64,000 nt of DNA, taken from Streptomyces sp. NBC_01016 (lineage in GTDB: Bacteria; Actinomycetota; Actinomycetes; Streptomycetales; Streptomycetaceae). This document shows, in pieces, positions 47,730 to 55,338 of the stretch (positions are counted from its first letter, which is position 1; each line of letters opens with the position of its first letter). Under the pieces are notes generated by a model. That model did not search any database and was not told the DNA's origin. It saw nothing but the letters and a program-made list of their open reading frames with translations. The position numbers were made by a program, and so were the translations under genes. The stretch is taken from positions 1 to 64,000 of the forward strand of contig NZ_JAPEOQ010000001.1 in assembly GCF_026341035.1 (NCBI RefSeq). Reading direction: 5' to 3'.

Positions 47730-48062
47730 GTGGACGCAGCGACGCTCGGCGCCGTCGGAACGATCGTCGTCGGGCTCGCCGCGGCCATCGCGGGCATCAT
47801 CGGCCAGCGCGGAGCCAACCGGGCCAACCAGTCGGGCGCCGTGTTCGGCGGCTACTCCACGCTCGTCGACAACCTCCAAGAGGAGCGCGACAAGCTGCGA
47901 ACCCAGCTCGCCGAGAACGAGGTGAAGTTGGCGGCCGCCTACGCCGAACTCTCCAGTGAGCGCACCGAGAAAGCCGCGCTGCTCTCACAGATCGGCGACC
48001 TCAACCACGAGAACCGTCGCCTACGCGAGCAACTCGCCGACCTGGGAGGCCAGCACACGTGA
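47730..48062 (+). CDS. Membrane protein with coiled coil, lysis accessory
   Basis: 110 residues, GTG start behind tggaggggg. One N-terminal span (LGAVGTIVVGLAAAIAGIIG) then a coiled coil (about 48-100, with NLQEERDKLRTQLAENEVKL). The topology suits a second holin, an antiholin or a spanin-like helper. Stop overlaps the next GTG. Confidence 0.65.
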   Translation: MDAATLGAVGTIVVGLAAAIAGIIGQRGANRANQSGAVFGGYSTLVDNLQEERDKLRTQLAENEVKLAAAYAELSSERTEKAALLSQIGDLNHENRRLREQLADLGGQHT

Positions 48063-48742
48063 GTGGACGCCACGCACAGCCGCTCCTCGTCCGCCGGTGG
48101 CGCTCCCTCATGCTCGCGGCGATCCTCCTCGTCCTGTCCGGGGCGGTCCTCCTCGTGTGGATGCGCATCGACGCCGAGGCGCACCGTGCGGACCAGCTGG
48201 GGGCCGAGGCATCGCGCCGGAGCGGCGACGTGCGGACGCTCGCCGAGGACGTACGGATCCTGCGCAAGCAGGTGCGCGCGGAGGGGGGCACGCCTGCCGC
48301 GCCGGATCCGTCGCGCGCGGTTGATCTCCCGGCGCGGGTGAAGGATCCCGTACTCGTGCCGGGGCCACGGGGCCGTCAGGGCGCATCGGGGAAGCCGGCG
48401 CCTACGCTCACGCCGTCACCGGGCCCGCAAGGGTCGCCGGGCGCACCGGGTGTGCCGGGGTCGGACTCGACGGCATCGGGCCCGTCCGGTCCTCCCGGAG
48501 CGAGTGGACAGCCCGGAGCGTCCGGCGCCCCGGGAAGGGACGGCACCGACGGCAAGGACGGGAAGGACGGCACGACGTCGTGCCCGGATGGGTATTCGTG
48601 GCAGGCGCCGGCCACCGACCCGGATGCGCTGGTGTGCCGCCGGGTCGGCGCGGCCCCACCTCCAGAGCAGCCAGCCCCCGACTCGTCGGACACGGAGCCG
48701 CTCGCCGTAGGACTGGATCCGCAACGTAGGCAGTACGTATAG
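48059..48742 (+). CDS. Collagen-like membrane protein
   Basis: 227 residues. Span near 18-36 (LMLAAILLVLSGAVLLVW), a helical stretch, then Gly-X-Y triplets (about 105-165: GPQGSPGAPGVPG, GPSGPPGASGQPG, GRDGTDGKDGKDG) and a small Cys pair (CPDGYSW, CRRVG). A collagen-like triple helix would project from the membrane into the wall. Found in the lysis transcript; role not established. Confidence 0.7.
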   Translation: MSGRHAQPLLVRRWRSLMLAAILLVLSGAVLLVWMRIDAEAHRADQLGAEASRRSGDVRTLAEDVRILRKQVRAEGGTPAAPDPSRAVDLPARVKDPVLVPGPRGRQGASGKPAPTLTPSPGPQGSPGAPGVPGSDSTASGPSGPPGASGQPGASGAPGRDGTDGKDGKDGTTSCPDGYSWQAPATDPDALVCRRVGAAPPPEQPAPDSSDTEPLAVGLDPQRRQYV

Positions 48743-48747
48743 AGCTT

Positions 48748-48777
48748 GGCCCTCATCACCTGCGGGTGGTGGGGGCC
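48748..48777 (+). terminator. Terminator after the lysis cassette
   Basis: GGCCCTCATCACC / GGTGGTGGGGGCC, 13-bp stem with two G-T pairs, four-base loop, then gtttcgt. Marks the end of the late region and the start of cargo genes. Confidence 0.75.
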
Positions 48778-48827
48778 GTTTCGTCATGCCCGATTGCAGG
48801 CCCCGACCGGGGCTCCCCGGCACCGGA

Positions 48828-48856
48828 GCAATCTCGCGCAATCCGAAGACACACGC
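48828..48856. promoter_or_regulatory. Operator-like repeat before the DUF6879/XRE block (copy 1)
   Basis: gcaatctcgcgcaatc followed by cacacgc at the end. A related 29-bp sequence (22 of 29 identical) is at 50523-50551. Each copy has two direct GCAATC units ten bases apart. Both lie in the promoter position of genes around the XRE regulator. Confidence 0.55.
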
Positions 48857-48906
48857 TCCGAATGCGCAGCATGCTGGATCTCCAACCAGCGCAGATGGAG
48901 GGCGAC

Positions 48907-49110
48907 ATGACGCTCAGGTTCATCGGCACGACGTCAGACCACGGCAACTGCCCGACCCTGTACGAGGTCGAGGAAACAGGCGAGATCCTTGTCCAGGGCG
49001 AGCGCGAGACGGACCCCGAGCACCTCGCCCAACTGCGGGACGTGAAGGACTCGGAGACCTTCGTCCGCATCCCTCGCGAACTGCTCACCCGATTCGCCCC
49101 CAAGGAGTAG
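48907..49110 (+). CDS. Small protein, first gene of the regulator block
   Basis: 67 residues, ATG behind ggaggg. MTLRFIGTTSDHGNCPTLYEVEETGEILVQG and a C-terminal FVRIPRELL resemble small proteins encoded next to XRE-DUF5753 regulators in Streptomyces. Nearby genes follow closely, suggesting an operon. Confidence 0.65.
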   Translation: MTLRFIGTTSDHGNCPTLYEVEETGEILVQGERETDPEHLAQLRDVKDSETFVRIPRELLTRFAPKE

Positions 49111-49115
49111 CCCGA

Positions 49116-49652
49116 GTGCCTCAGTTGATCCCGTTCGACGAGATCAGCCACCTGTTCACCGACTTTGAGCACACTGCCTGGCGTCTGGAGACGCAACGGG
49201 GCTACGCCTCGGACCGGGCAGGCGCGAAGTGGGGCCGGTGGAAGGCTGGCGAGGACATCGCGAACGAACCACCCGACTCGTGGCGCACGCAGGTCGCGAA
49301 ACAGAGAGCGGAAGGGAAGCGCTACGAACGCGTGCGGCTGGTCGACAACCCGCCCACCGAGGGGCAGCGCTTCCTCCTCGCCTCCGGGCTCGGCAATGTG
49401 AACTCGGGCGAGGACATCCGGAACATGTGGCGTGCCGATGCGGTGCAACTCGGGTTGCCGAGCTACGACTTCTGGCTCTTCGACTCCCGCACGGTCATCA
49501 AGTTCGTCATCGACGACCACGGGACCACTCTCGGCGTGCATGTCCTCGAAGACGCGGAGAGCGTCGTCCATGCGTGCCAGGTCCGCGACCTCGCCTGGCA
49601 TTACGCCGTGCCTACCAGGCAGTTTCAAGCGCAGGTACCGTCTGCCAGGTGA
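49116..49652 (+). CDS. DUF6879 family protein
   Basis: 178 residues, GTG start. FTDFEHTAWRLETQRGY, YERVRLV...PPTEGQRFLLASGL, NVNSGEDIRNM and SYDFWLFDSRTVIKF are the typical DUF6879 core. These proteins are usually encoded with an XRE-DUF5753 regulator, as here, where the stop overlaps the regulator start. Function unknown; toxin-antitoxin-like roles have been proposed for such pairs. Confidence 0.8.
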   Translation: MPQLIPFDEISHLFTDFEHTAWRLETQRGYASDRAGAKWGRWKAGEDIANEPPDSWRTQVAKQRAEGKRYERVRLVDNPPTEGQRFLLASGLGNVNSGEDIRNMWRADAVQLGLPSYDFWLFDSRTVIKFVIDDHGTTLGVHVLEDAESVVHACQVRDLAWHYAVPTRQFQAQVPSAR

Positions 49653-50491
49653 GCACCGATTTTCAGGCTGGCCGTGAAGCCCTCGGCGCGCGGCTACGCG
49701 AGCTGCGCACCGAGGCCGGCCTGAACGGTAAGGAGTTCGCCGAACGGATCGGCTGGCAGCGGTCCAAGGTGAGCCGCTTGGAGCACGGCAAACAGACCGC
49801 GACGGCCGAGGATCTGGACGCGTGGGCACAGGCGGTCAACGCGCCTTCCGCGAGTGCTGACTTGCAGAGCCGATTGCGTGGGCTGGAGTCGCAGCAACGG
49901 TCGTGGCGACGTCAGCTTTCCTCCGGGCACCGCGCCGTGCAGGACCGGTACGTCGCCGAGTACCGGCGAACGGCGACCGTCCGCGGCTACGAGGCCACAG
50001 TGGTCCCGGGGCTGTTCCAGACGCCGGAGTATGCACGCCACCTCCTGACCAGGAACGCCGAGTTGATGCGGTCGCCGCGCGATACCGACGAGGCAGTAAC
50101 CGCCCGCATGAAGCGCCAAGAGGTGCTGTATCAGCCGGGTAAAACGTTCCGGGTCCTCATCTGGGAGGCTGCGCTTCACGTGCTGGTGTGCCCGCGCGAG
50201 GTGATGGCCGGGCAGCTCGATCGTCTTGCCGGGCTGATCGGCATGAGCACGGTCTCGCTCGGAATCGTGCCCTTCGGCGTGCCACTCAAGAGCACCACGA
50301 AGCACGGGTTTTGGATCTTCGACGAGGAGCGGGTTGTCGTCGAGACGATCAACACGGAGTTCACGCTGGAGTCTGCGGAGGATGTGGCCCTGTACGGTCG
50401 AGTCTGGGACCAGTTCGACGAGGCCGCCGCCTACGGGCCGCAGGCGCACCGGCTCATCGCTCGCGCACGAGCGAGCTTCGACCTCTCGTGA
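49649..50491 (+). CDS. XRE-DUF5753 (Scr1-type) transcriptional regulator
   Basis: 280 residues. N-terminal XRE HTH (LGARLRELRTEAGLNGKEFAERIGWQRSKVSRLEHGKQT, about 10-50). Then the DUF5753 domain with ATVVPGLFQTPEYARHLL, RQEVLY, FRVLIWEAALHVLV and GFWIFDEERVVVETIN. Such regulators are a Streptomyces hallmark and are usually paired with a small DUF397 protein; that partner is missing here. Coupled by overlap to DUF6879. Confidence 0.85.
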   Translation: MSTDFQAGREALGARLRELRTEAGLNGKEFAERIGWQRSKVSRLEHGKQTATAEDLDAWAQAVNAPSASADLQSRLRGLESQQRSWRRQLSSGHRAVQDRYVAEYRRTATVRGYEATVVPGLFQTPEYARHLLTRNAELMRSPRDTDEAVTARMKRQEVLYQPGKTFRVLIWEAALHVLVCPREVMAGQLDRLAGLIGMSTVSLGIVPFGVPLKSTTKHGFWIFDEERVVVETINTEFTLESAEDVALYGRVWDQFDEAAAYGPQAHRLIARARASFDLS

Positions 50492-50522
50492 ACAACTCCC
50501 TCCAACTCCACCAGCCATAGGC

Positions 50523-50551
50523 GCAATCCCGCGCAATCGCCGAGCACACGC
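50523..50551. promoter_or_regulatory. Operator-like repeat (copy 2)
   Basis: Second copy of the GCAATC-containing 29-bp sequence described at 48828. Lies 28 bp upstream of the ATG at 50579, so it may overlap the promoter of that gene. Confidence 0.55.
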
Positions 50552-50578
50552 GCCCGCCGTCTCCCTACGGTCCTGGTC

Positions 50579-51037
50579 ATGGCCGCAAAGACTCGCGCAA
50601 CCAATCACCCACCCGGTGACGTGTGGCTTGCCGAATGCACCGGGCACACACGCCTCGCACACGAGGTGTGGTCGGTGGGCGGGCTCGTACCGATCCACTG
50701 CACCCACTGGCTCGCCGTCGAGGCCCAGCTCCTTACCGCACTGGAAGCACGCAAGCGCATGCCCAGCCGAGCGCGCGGGCCCCTGCTCATCGACTCCGGG
50801 CTGGAGGTCGCATGGTGGCTCGTCCCGCTGGACGCCGCCGACGACCTCGCTGATATCCGCCCGCTCACCGTGCACCCCTACGACTGGCCGCTGCACTGCC
50901 CGTCGTCCCAGCGCCCGGCGTGCGGCCGGTTCTGGCTCGACGCCCCGGACGGCTCTGGAGTGATCACGGATCCCGTATACCTCGCCGCGGCGGTCGGTCC
51001 CGCTGCCGGCCGACTTCGCGCGGAGGCGTTCGGATGA
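50579..51037 (+). CDS. Hypothetical cargo protein
   Basis: 152 residues. GDVWLAECTGHTRLAHEVWSVGGLVP, WWLVPLDAADDLADIRPL and YDWPLHCP are notable; no family recognised. Downstream of operator copy 2, so possibly controlled by the XRE regulator. Stop overlaps the next ATG. Confidence 0.6.
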   Translation: MAAKTRATNHPPGDVWLAECTGHTRLAHEVWSVGGLVPIHCTHWLAVEAQLLTALEARKRMPSRARGPLLIDSGLEVAWWLVPLDAADDLADIRPLTVHPYDWPLHCPSSQRPACGRFWLDAPDGSGVITDPVYLAAAVGPAAGRLRAEAFG

Positions 51038-51369
51038 CCCCAAGAACAGCACCAGTCCGCTCGCCCGCCGAGCCGATCCTCGTATCCGTACCGCCCGTCA
51101 ACACTCTGTCCGAACCACAGCGATGCGGGCGCAGTTGCGTGTGGTGCAGCAGCGCTCTCGCCATGGGCCACAGCGTCGACGTCGGCGAGCGCGATGACGA
51201 GAGCGGCCGGCACTGGTTCCCGCGTGGCTGCCCGCGGTGCTCGGCGAAGCAGGTGTACGTGCAGCTCATAGAACACGCCGCGTCCTGCGAGCAGTGCGTC
51301 GACAACGGCGGCTTGTGCCCGGCCTCCGCCGAGCTGCGGCGCGCGCTCAAGGAAGGGCGGGCGCGATGA
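51034..51369 (+). CDS. Zinc-binding-like cargo protein
   Basis: 111 residues with CGRSCVWCSSAL, CPRCSAKQVY and C..C/CP clusters (about residues 31-95), a likely double zinc site. Overlaps both neighbours by four bases. Confidence 0.6.
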   Translation: MTPRTAPVRSPAEPILVSVPPVNTLSEPQRCGRSCVWCSSALAMGHSVDVGERDDESGRHWFPRGCPRCSAKQVYVQLIEHAASCEQCVDNGGLCPASAELRRALKEGRAR

Positions 51370-51578
51370 CCACCGACCGCGGGCGGATCTGCTGGCGATG
51401 CGACGAGCCGATCCAGTCCGTTGATGAGGTCGTTTTGGCCGACGTCTTCAGCAACTCGGGCGCGGGCGCAAGCATCGAACTGCACCGCACGTGCCCCGTG
51501 GTACCCCGGCCGAGGCAGACCGCCCCGGTTGGGTGGGGCCCACGCAGCAACCGGGCGGCCCCGCCTTCCCAGAACTGA
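51366..51578 (+). CDS. Small zinc-binding-like protein
   Basis: 70 residues. CWRCDEPI and HRTCP could form a zinc site. Ends with a basic Pro-rich tail. Coupled to the previous gene. Confidence 0.55.
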   Translation: MTTDRGRICWRCDEPIQSVDEVVLADVFSNSGAGASIELHRTCPVVPRPRQTAPVGWGPRSNRAAPPSQN

Positions 51579-51754
51579 CCACCGACCCCCGCCGCCGGCA
51601 TATCTCCACGGATCCCCCGGCGTCGGGAAGTGCGGCCGCCCGCGCCCGTGCGCCGGGCGGCCGCTTCAAACTCCCGCACACCCAGACCCCGTGCGCGGGC
51701 GGGCGGCGGCACGACGGCGGTAGTGCCGCCGCCCATCAATTCGGAAGGCGATGC

Positions 51755-51877
51755 ATGACCGAATGGACAGACCCTCGGCACGCGGCCCTGGTCGCAGCCT
51801 GGAGGCGCACACAGCAATCAGCTCCCCGCCCGGAGGAGCGGCCGGTGCGGGGCTTCGCGGTTCCCGTAAAGCGCTGA
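51755..51877 (+). CDS. Basic microprotein
   Basis: 40 residues: WTDPRHAALVAAWRRTQQ, then RPEERPVRGFAVPVKR. ATG preceded by ggaagg. Short but with a good ribosome binding site; unrecognised. Confidence 0.45.
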   Translation: MTEWTDPRHAALVAAWRRTQQSAPRPEERPVRGFAVPVKR

Positions 51878-51888
51878 CACCCCTCGAA

Positions 51889-52164
51889 CTAGACGAGGTC
51901 GCGGAGCGGGACGTCGAGCGCGTCGGCGATGCGGATCAGGTTGTCGAGGATCGGGCTCGCGTGGCCCTGCTCGATGCGGTTGATGGCCTGACGGTCGAGG
52001 CCGGCGCGTTCGGCCAAGGTCTCCTGCGTCATGTTCGCGTGGAGGCGTGCGGCCCGGATGCGGTCGCCGACGGCGCGTCGGGCGGCGAGGACGCGTGGCG
52101 TGGGCGGGGCGGGCGGCACCCGCTCAACGCTCGCGGCCTCATGATCGACTGTCTGTATCGTCAA
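51889..52164 (-). CDS. XRE-family HTH regulator
   Basis: 91 residues. The C-terminal 65 are an XRE domain (AVGDRIRAARLHANMTQETLAERAGLDRQAINRIEQGHASP). Leftward at the extreme right end of the prophage, facing a control region with an inverted repeat. It could regulate the cargo block, or excision as a second immunity gene. Confidence 0.75.
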   Translation of the reverse strand: MTIQTVDHEAASVERVPPAPPTPRVLAARRAVGDRIRAARLHANMTQETLAERAGLDRQAINRIEQGHASPILDNLIRIADALDVPLRDLV

Positions 52165-52581
52165 CCGTACTTTTTTGGATCACACGTGCGGAGAATGTGC
52201 ACGCCCTGTACGAATAGGGCACACGTTCGAGTGAATTGGGTTTGTGCATATTGCCACCGGCAAACTCGCGCACTGAACTGTGGCCCGTACAGCCACCCGA
52301 GACTGACCTCCCCTCCGGCCCCCCAGGCTCCGGGAAGGTCAGCAGTGCCCCCGGCCCGGCGCCGGGGGCGCTGTCACGTCCGTGACCTCACCGACGGTTG
52401 GGGCGCTTTGCACTCACCCTGCCCAAGGGCCCGGCGCATGCCGCTCCAGGATGTTCCCGCGGGAACACGCACCCCCTCCCGAAGACATTCCGAAGCATCG
52501 AGCGACATCGAAAGACGCCGATTTGCCCCAATTTCCCGCAACGCCGCAGGTCAAAAGTGGGTAACAAAACAGGTTCAAGTC
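52165..52581. other. Non-coding right-end region: promoter, hairpin, att arm
   Basis: No convincing gene. The left part (52165-52275) is AT-richer and holds GCCCT-gtacgaat-AGGGC with flanking GTG/CAC bases (about 52197-52226), a likely operator of the minus-strand XRE gene. A 12-bp hairpin with AGTGCCCCCGGC / GCCGGGGGCGCT arms is at 52344-52372. GTTCCCGCGGGAAC, a 14-bp perfect palindrome, is at 52453-52466, followed by the arm repeat. The segment from 52571 is the T-arm-like start of the duplicated tRNA end. Confidence 0.6.
52460..52484 (+). repeat. Right copy of att-flanking arm-type repeat
   Basis: CGGGAACACG plus a CCCCCTCCC tract and AAG, one base longer than the left copy at 83-106, in the same orientation. 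It lies 97 bases from the attR core. Probable integrase arm site (inference). Confidence 0.5.
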
Positions 52582-52598
52582 CCGTCACTCACCCTGAA
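52582..52598 (+). repeat. attR core (tRNA 3' end copy)
   Basis: Exact second copy of the 17 bases at 1-17, preceded by aggttcaagtc, which reads as the T-loop of a tRNA. The T-stem has one mismatch (ACAGG with CCCGT), as expected for a phage-borne partial copy outside the identity block. No anticodon or D-arm precedes it. Confidence 0.8.
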
Positions 52599-52605
52599 GG
52601 ATTCG

Positions 52606-52635
52606 AAGGCCCCGGTTCGAAAGAACCGGGGCCTT
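52606..52635 (+). terminator. Original host tRNA terminator, displaced by integration
   Basis: AAGGCCCCGGTTC, GAAA tetraloop, GAACCGGGGCCTT: a 13-bp perfect stem seven bases after the attR core. In the uninfected chromosome it would follow the tRNA directly. Confidence 0.8.
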
Positions 52636-52682
52636 CGGCGTTCCCGGAGGATCCGGACGGATCCTGACCCCCGGGGCCACAT

Positions 52683-53738
52683 CTACGACGAGGCGCGGAC
52701 CACCAGCTCCGTCGGAAGCACCAGGTGCCGCTGCGTGCCCCGGCGGACGGACGAGCGCTTCCCCTCCGCGGCCAGGGCGATCTCGTCGAGCAGCAGCCCC
52801 GTCATCGCCCGGCCCATGTCCAGGGTGGGCTGGCGCACGCTGGTGAGGCCCGGCTCCATGTGGCGGGCGATCACCGAGTCGTCGAAGCCGACCAGGGAGA
52901 CGTCGTCGGGGATGCGGCGGCCCGCCTCGCGCAGCACCTGGCGGGCGCCCGAGGCCATCAGGTCGGAGCAGGCGAAGACCGCGTCGAGGCCGGTGCCGCA
53001 CTCCAGGAGCTCCTCCATGCAGCGGCGGCCGCCCTCCTCCGTGAAGTCTCCGTAGGTCACCAGCTTCTCGTCGTAGCCGATGCCGCTCGCGGCCAGCTCG
53101 TCCACGTAGCCGGCGAAGCGGCGCTGGGCCCCGTACACATCGAGCGGGCCCGCGATGATCGCGACGGAGCGGCGGCCCCGGGAGACCAGGTGCTCGACGG
53201 CGGAGCGGGCGCCCGCGTAGTTGTCGGTGTCGACCGAGGGCAGCGGCTCGTCCGCGGAGCGGGGGCCGCTGATCACGGTCGGGATGTCCATCTGGATGAG
53301 GCGGTCCGCGAGCGGGTCGTCGGAGTGCACCGAGACCAGGAGGACACCGTCGACGCGGTGGGCGGCGAGGTAGGTGGCCAGCCGGTCCTGTTCGCGCTCG
53401 CCGCGGGCGAAGGTGAGCAGGAGCTGGAGGTTGGTCTCGGCGAGGGCGAGGCCGACGCCGCCGACCATGCCGGAGAAGTACGGCTCGGAGAAGAACCGGG
53501 ACTCCGCCTCCGGGACCACCACGGCTATGGAGTCCGAGCGGTTGGCCGCGAGGGCACGGGCCGCCGTGTTCGGTACATAGCCGAGCTCGGCGACCGCCTC
53601 CTCGACCGCGGCGCGGGTGCGGTCGCTGACCCGCGGCGACCCGTTGATGACACGGGAGACCGTGCCCCGGCCGACGCCCGCTCGGGCCGCGACCTCCTCG
53701 AGGGTCGGGCGCCTGCCGTGCGTGCCGTGAGCCACCAT
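52683..53738 (-). CDS. cebR: CebR, LacI-family repressor of cellobiose uptake
   Basis: 351 residues. N-terminal LacI HTH (PTLEEVAARAGVGRGTVSRVINGSPRVS, about 10-37) with the hinge YVPNTAARALA, and a periplasmic-binding-protein-like sensor core. It faces cebE across a region with the CebR palindrome, exactly as in known Streptomyces ceb loci. It represses the uptake and beta-glucosidase genes until cellobiose or cellotriose is present. The ATG at 53738 has GGGGAGG upstream; an in-frame longer reading is less likely. Confidence 0.9.
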   Translation of the reverse strand: MVAHGTHGRRPTLEEVAARAGVGRGTVSRVINGSPRVSDRTRAAVEEAVAELGYVPNTAARALAANRSDSIAVVVPEAESRFFSEPYFSGMVGGVGLALAETNLQLLLTFARGEREQDRLATYLAAHRVDGVLLVSVHSDDPLADRLIQMDIPTVISGPRSADEPLPSVDTDNYAGARSAVEHLVSRGRRSVAIIAGPLDVYGAQRRFAGYVDELAASGIGYDEKLVTYGDFTEEGGRRCMEELLECGTGLDAVFACSDLMASGARQVLREAGRRIPDDVSLVGFDDSVIARHMEPGLTSVRQPTLDMGRAMTGLLLDEIALAAEGKRSSVRRGTQRHLVLPTELVVRASS

Positions 53739-53856
53739 GACTCGTACCTCCCCAGATCTTGAGCGGAATCTAACAGCCCGATAACCGCACGAACTTGTCG
53801 CCGCCGAGTGTCTTGACACCCCGGGTTCGAGCGACGACCCTTCAACTCATCACGGA

Positions 53857-53870
53857 TGGGAGCGCTCCCA
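53857..53870. promoter_or_regulatory. CebR box upstream of cebE
   Basis: TGGGAGCGCTCCCA, the perfect 14-bp CebR palindrome, 145 bp before the cebE start. TTGACA at 53813-53818 may be a -35 box, though no good -10 is seen. Confidence 0.88.
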
Positions 53871-54015
53871 CCCTACTGGACGCATACAGAAGCCGCACGT
53901 TCCCCGCCCGAGCCGCAAGTGAACAACCGGGCCCAGTACAACAGTTGGCAGTGGCAGTTGGCCGGGGGGTCTGCACGTCTCAGCATCAAGAGCACTTGAG
54001 CACTTGGAGGACGCA

Positions 54016-55338
54016 ATGCGCACTGCCCGTACGTCCCGACGCGCGATGACCTTCGCGGTCGTCGCCGCCTTGGCCACAGGCCTGCTTGCCGGTTGTGCGA
54101 GCGATGACGGCGACGACTCCGGGGGCGCCGGAGGCTCCGGTGACAAGGAGGGCGCGACCACACTGACGGTCGGCACCTTCGGCACCTTCGGTTACAAGCA
54201 GGCCGGGCTCTACGACGAGTACATGAAGCTGCACAAGAACATCACCATCAAGGAAAACGTCACCACCCGGACCGACGTCTACTGGCCCAAGACCCTCACC
54301 CGTCTGCAGGCCGGATCCGGCACCGACGACATCCAGGCCATCGAGATCGGCAACATCACCGAGGCCGTGCAGACGCAGGCGAACAAGTTCGTCGACCTCG
54401 GCAAGGAGGTCGACAAGTCGCAGTGGCTGGACTGGAAGAACAAGCAGGCCACCACCAAGGACGGCAAGCTGATCGGGCTCGGCACCGACGTCGGTCCGAT
54501 GGCGATCTGCTACCGCAAGGACCTCTTCAAGAAGGCCGGCCTGCCCACCGACCGCACCAAGCTCGCCGAGATGTGGAAGGGCGACTGGGCGAAGTACGTC
54601 GACGTCGGCAAGGACTACATGAAGAAGGCGCCGAGCGGCACCAAGTTCGTGGACTCCGCCTCGTCGGTCTACAACGCGGCGCTGGGCGGCGCGAAGGACC
54701 GCTACTACGACAAGAGCGGCAACGTCATCTGGGACAAGTCCGAGGGTGTCAAGAAGTCGTGGGACGCCTCGATGGAGGTGGCGACCTCCAACATGTCGGC
54801 GAAGCTGAAGCAGTTCGACAAGCCGTGGGACCAGGGCTTCGCCAACGCCAAGTTCGCCACCGTCGCCTGCCCGGCGTGGATGGTCGGCTACATCCAGGAG
54901 AAGTCCGGTGACGCCGGCGAGGGCAAGTGGGACATCGCGGCCGCGCCGACCGCGGCCAACTGGGGCGGCTCCTTCATCGGTGTGCCGACGGCGAGCAAGC
55001 ACCAGAAGGAGGCCATCGCCCTCGCGAAGTGGCTGACCGCCCCTGCGCAGCAGGCGAAGGTCTTCGCCAAGCAGGCCAGCTTCCCGTCGACCCCGTCGGC
55101 GTACTCGACCCTGAAGCCGAAGGCCGAGACCCTGGCGTACTTCTCGGACGCGCCGCTGACGCAGATCTTCTCCGACTCGGCGAAGACCATCCCGGTGCAG
55201 ATCTTCGGCATCAAGGACCAGCCGATCAACACGGCGATCACCGACACGGGCATCCTCCAGGTCGAGCAGAAGGGCAAGTCGCCCGAGCAGGGCTGGGACG
55301 CTGCCACCAGCGAGGTCAAGGACGTGCTCGGCCAGTGA
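54016..55338 (+). CDS. cebE: CebE, cellobiose/cellotriose-binding lipoprotein
   Basis: 440 residues. Signal peptide with lipobox LAGC (Cys about residue 26) and then the SBP fold of family 1 sugar binders (TLTVGTFGTFGYKQAGLYDEY, DIQAIEIGNITEAVQ, WLDWKN, GTDVGPMAICYRKDLF). It captures beta-glucosides at the outer membrane face and hands them to CebF/CebG; the ATPase is normally MsiK, encoded elsewhere. ATG chosen for ggagg six bases before. Confidence 0.92.
   Translation: MRTARTSRRAMTFAVVAALATGLLAGCASDDGDDSGGAGGSGDKEGATTLTVGTFGTFGYKQAGLYDEYMKLHKNITIKENVTTRTDVYWPKTLTRLQAGSGTDDIQAIEIGNITEAVQTQANKFVDLGKEVDKSQWLDWKNKQATTKDGKLIGLGTDVGPMAICYRKDLFKKAGLPTDRTKLAEMWKGDWAKYVDVGKDYMKKAPSGTKFVDSASSVYNAALGGAKDRYYDKSGNVIWDKSEGVKKSWDASMEVATSNMSAKLKQFDKPWDQGFANAKFATVACPAWMVGYIQEKSGDAGEGKWDIAAAPTAANWGGSFIGVPTASKHQKEAIALAKWLTAPAQQAKVFAKQASFPSTPSAYSTLKPKAETLAYFSDAPLTQIFSDSAKTIPVQIFGIKDQPINTAITDTGILQVEQKGKSPEQGWDAATSEVKDVLGQ

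Larger units (their letters stand above)
1..52598 (+). mobile_element. Temperate siphovirus prophage integrated at a tRNA 3' end
   Basis: The element runs from the window start to the second copy of a 17-bp direct repeat. It contains, in canonical order, integrase, repressor/Cro switch, replication and recombination genes, terminase, portal, scaffold, coat, connectors, tail tube, chaperone, tape measure, tail tip proteins, endolysin, holins and a cargo block before attR. A tape measure of 821 residues together with a tail tube and no sheath gene indicates a long non-contractile tail. No essential structural gene looks broken, so it may be inducible. The exact left end may lie a few bases before the window, because the repeat begins at base 1. 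Confidence 0.95.

Noticed and set aside
52571..52598. Complete tRNA gene at the right end
   Set aside because: Only the T-loop and acceptor 3' strand are present; no D-arm or anticodon arm precedes it, so it is the phage-borne partial copy.
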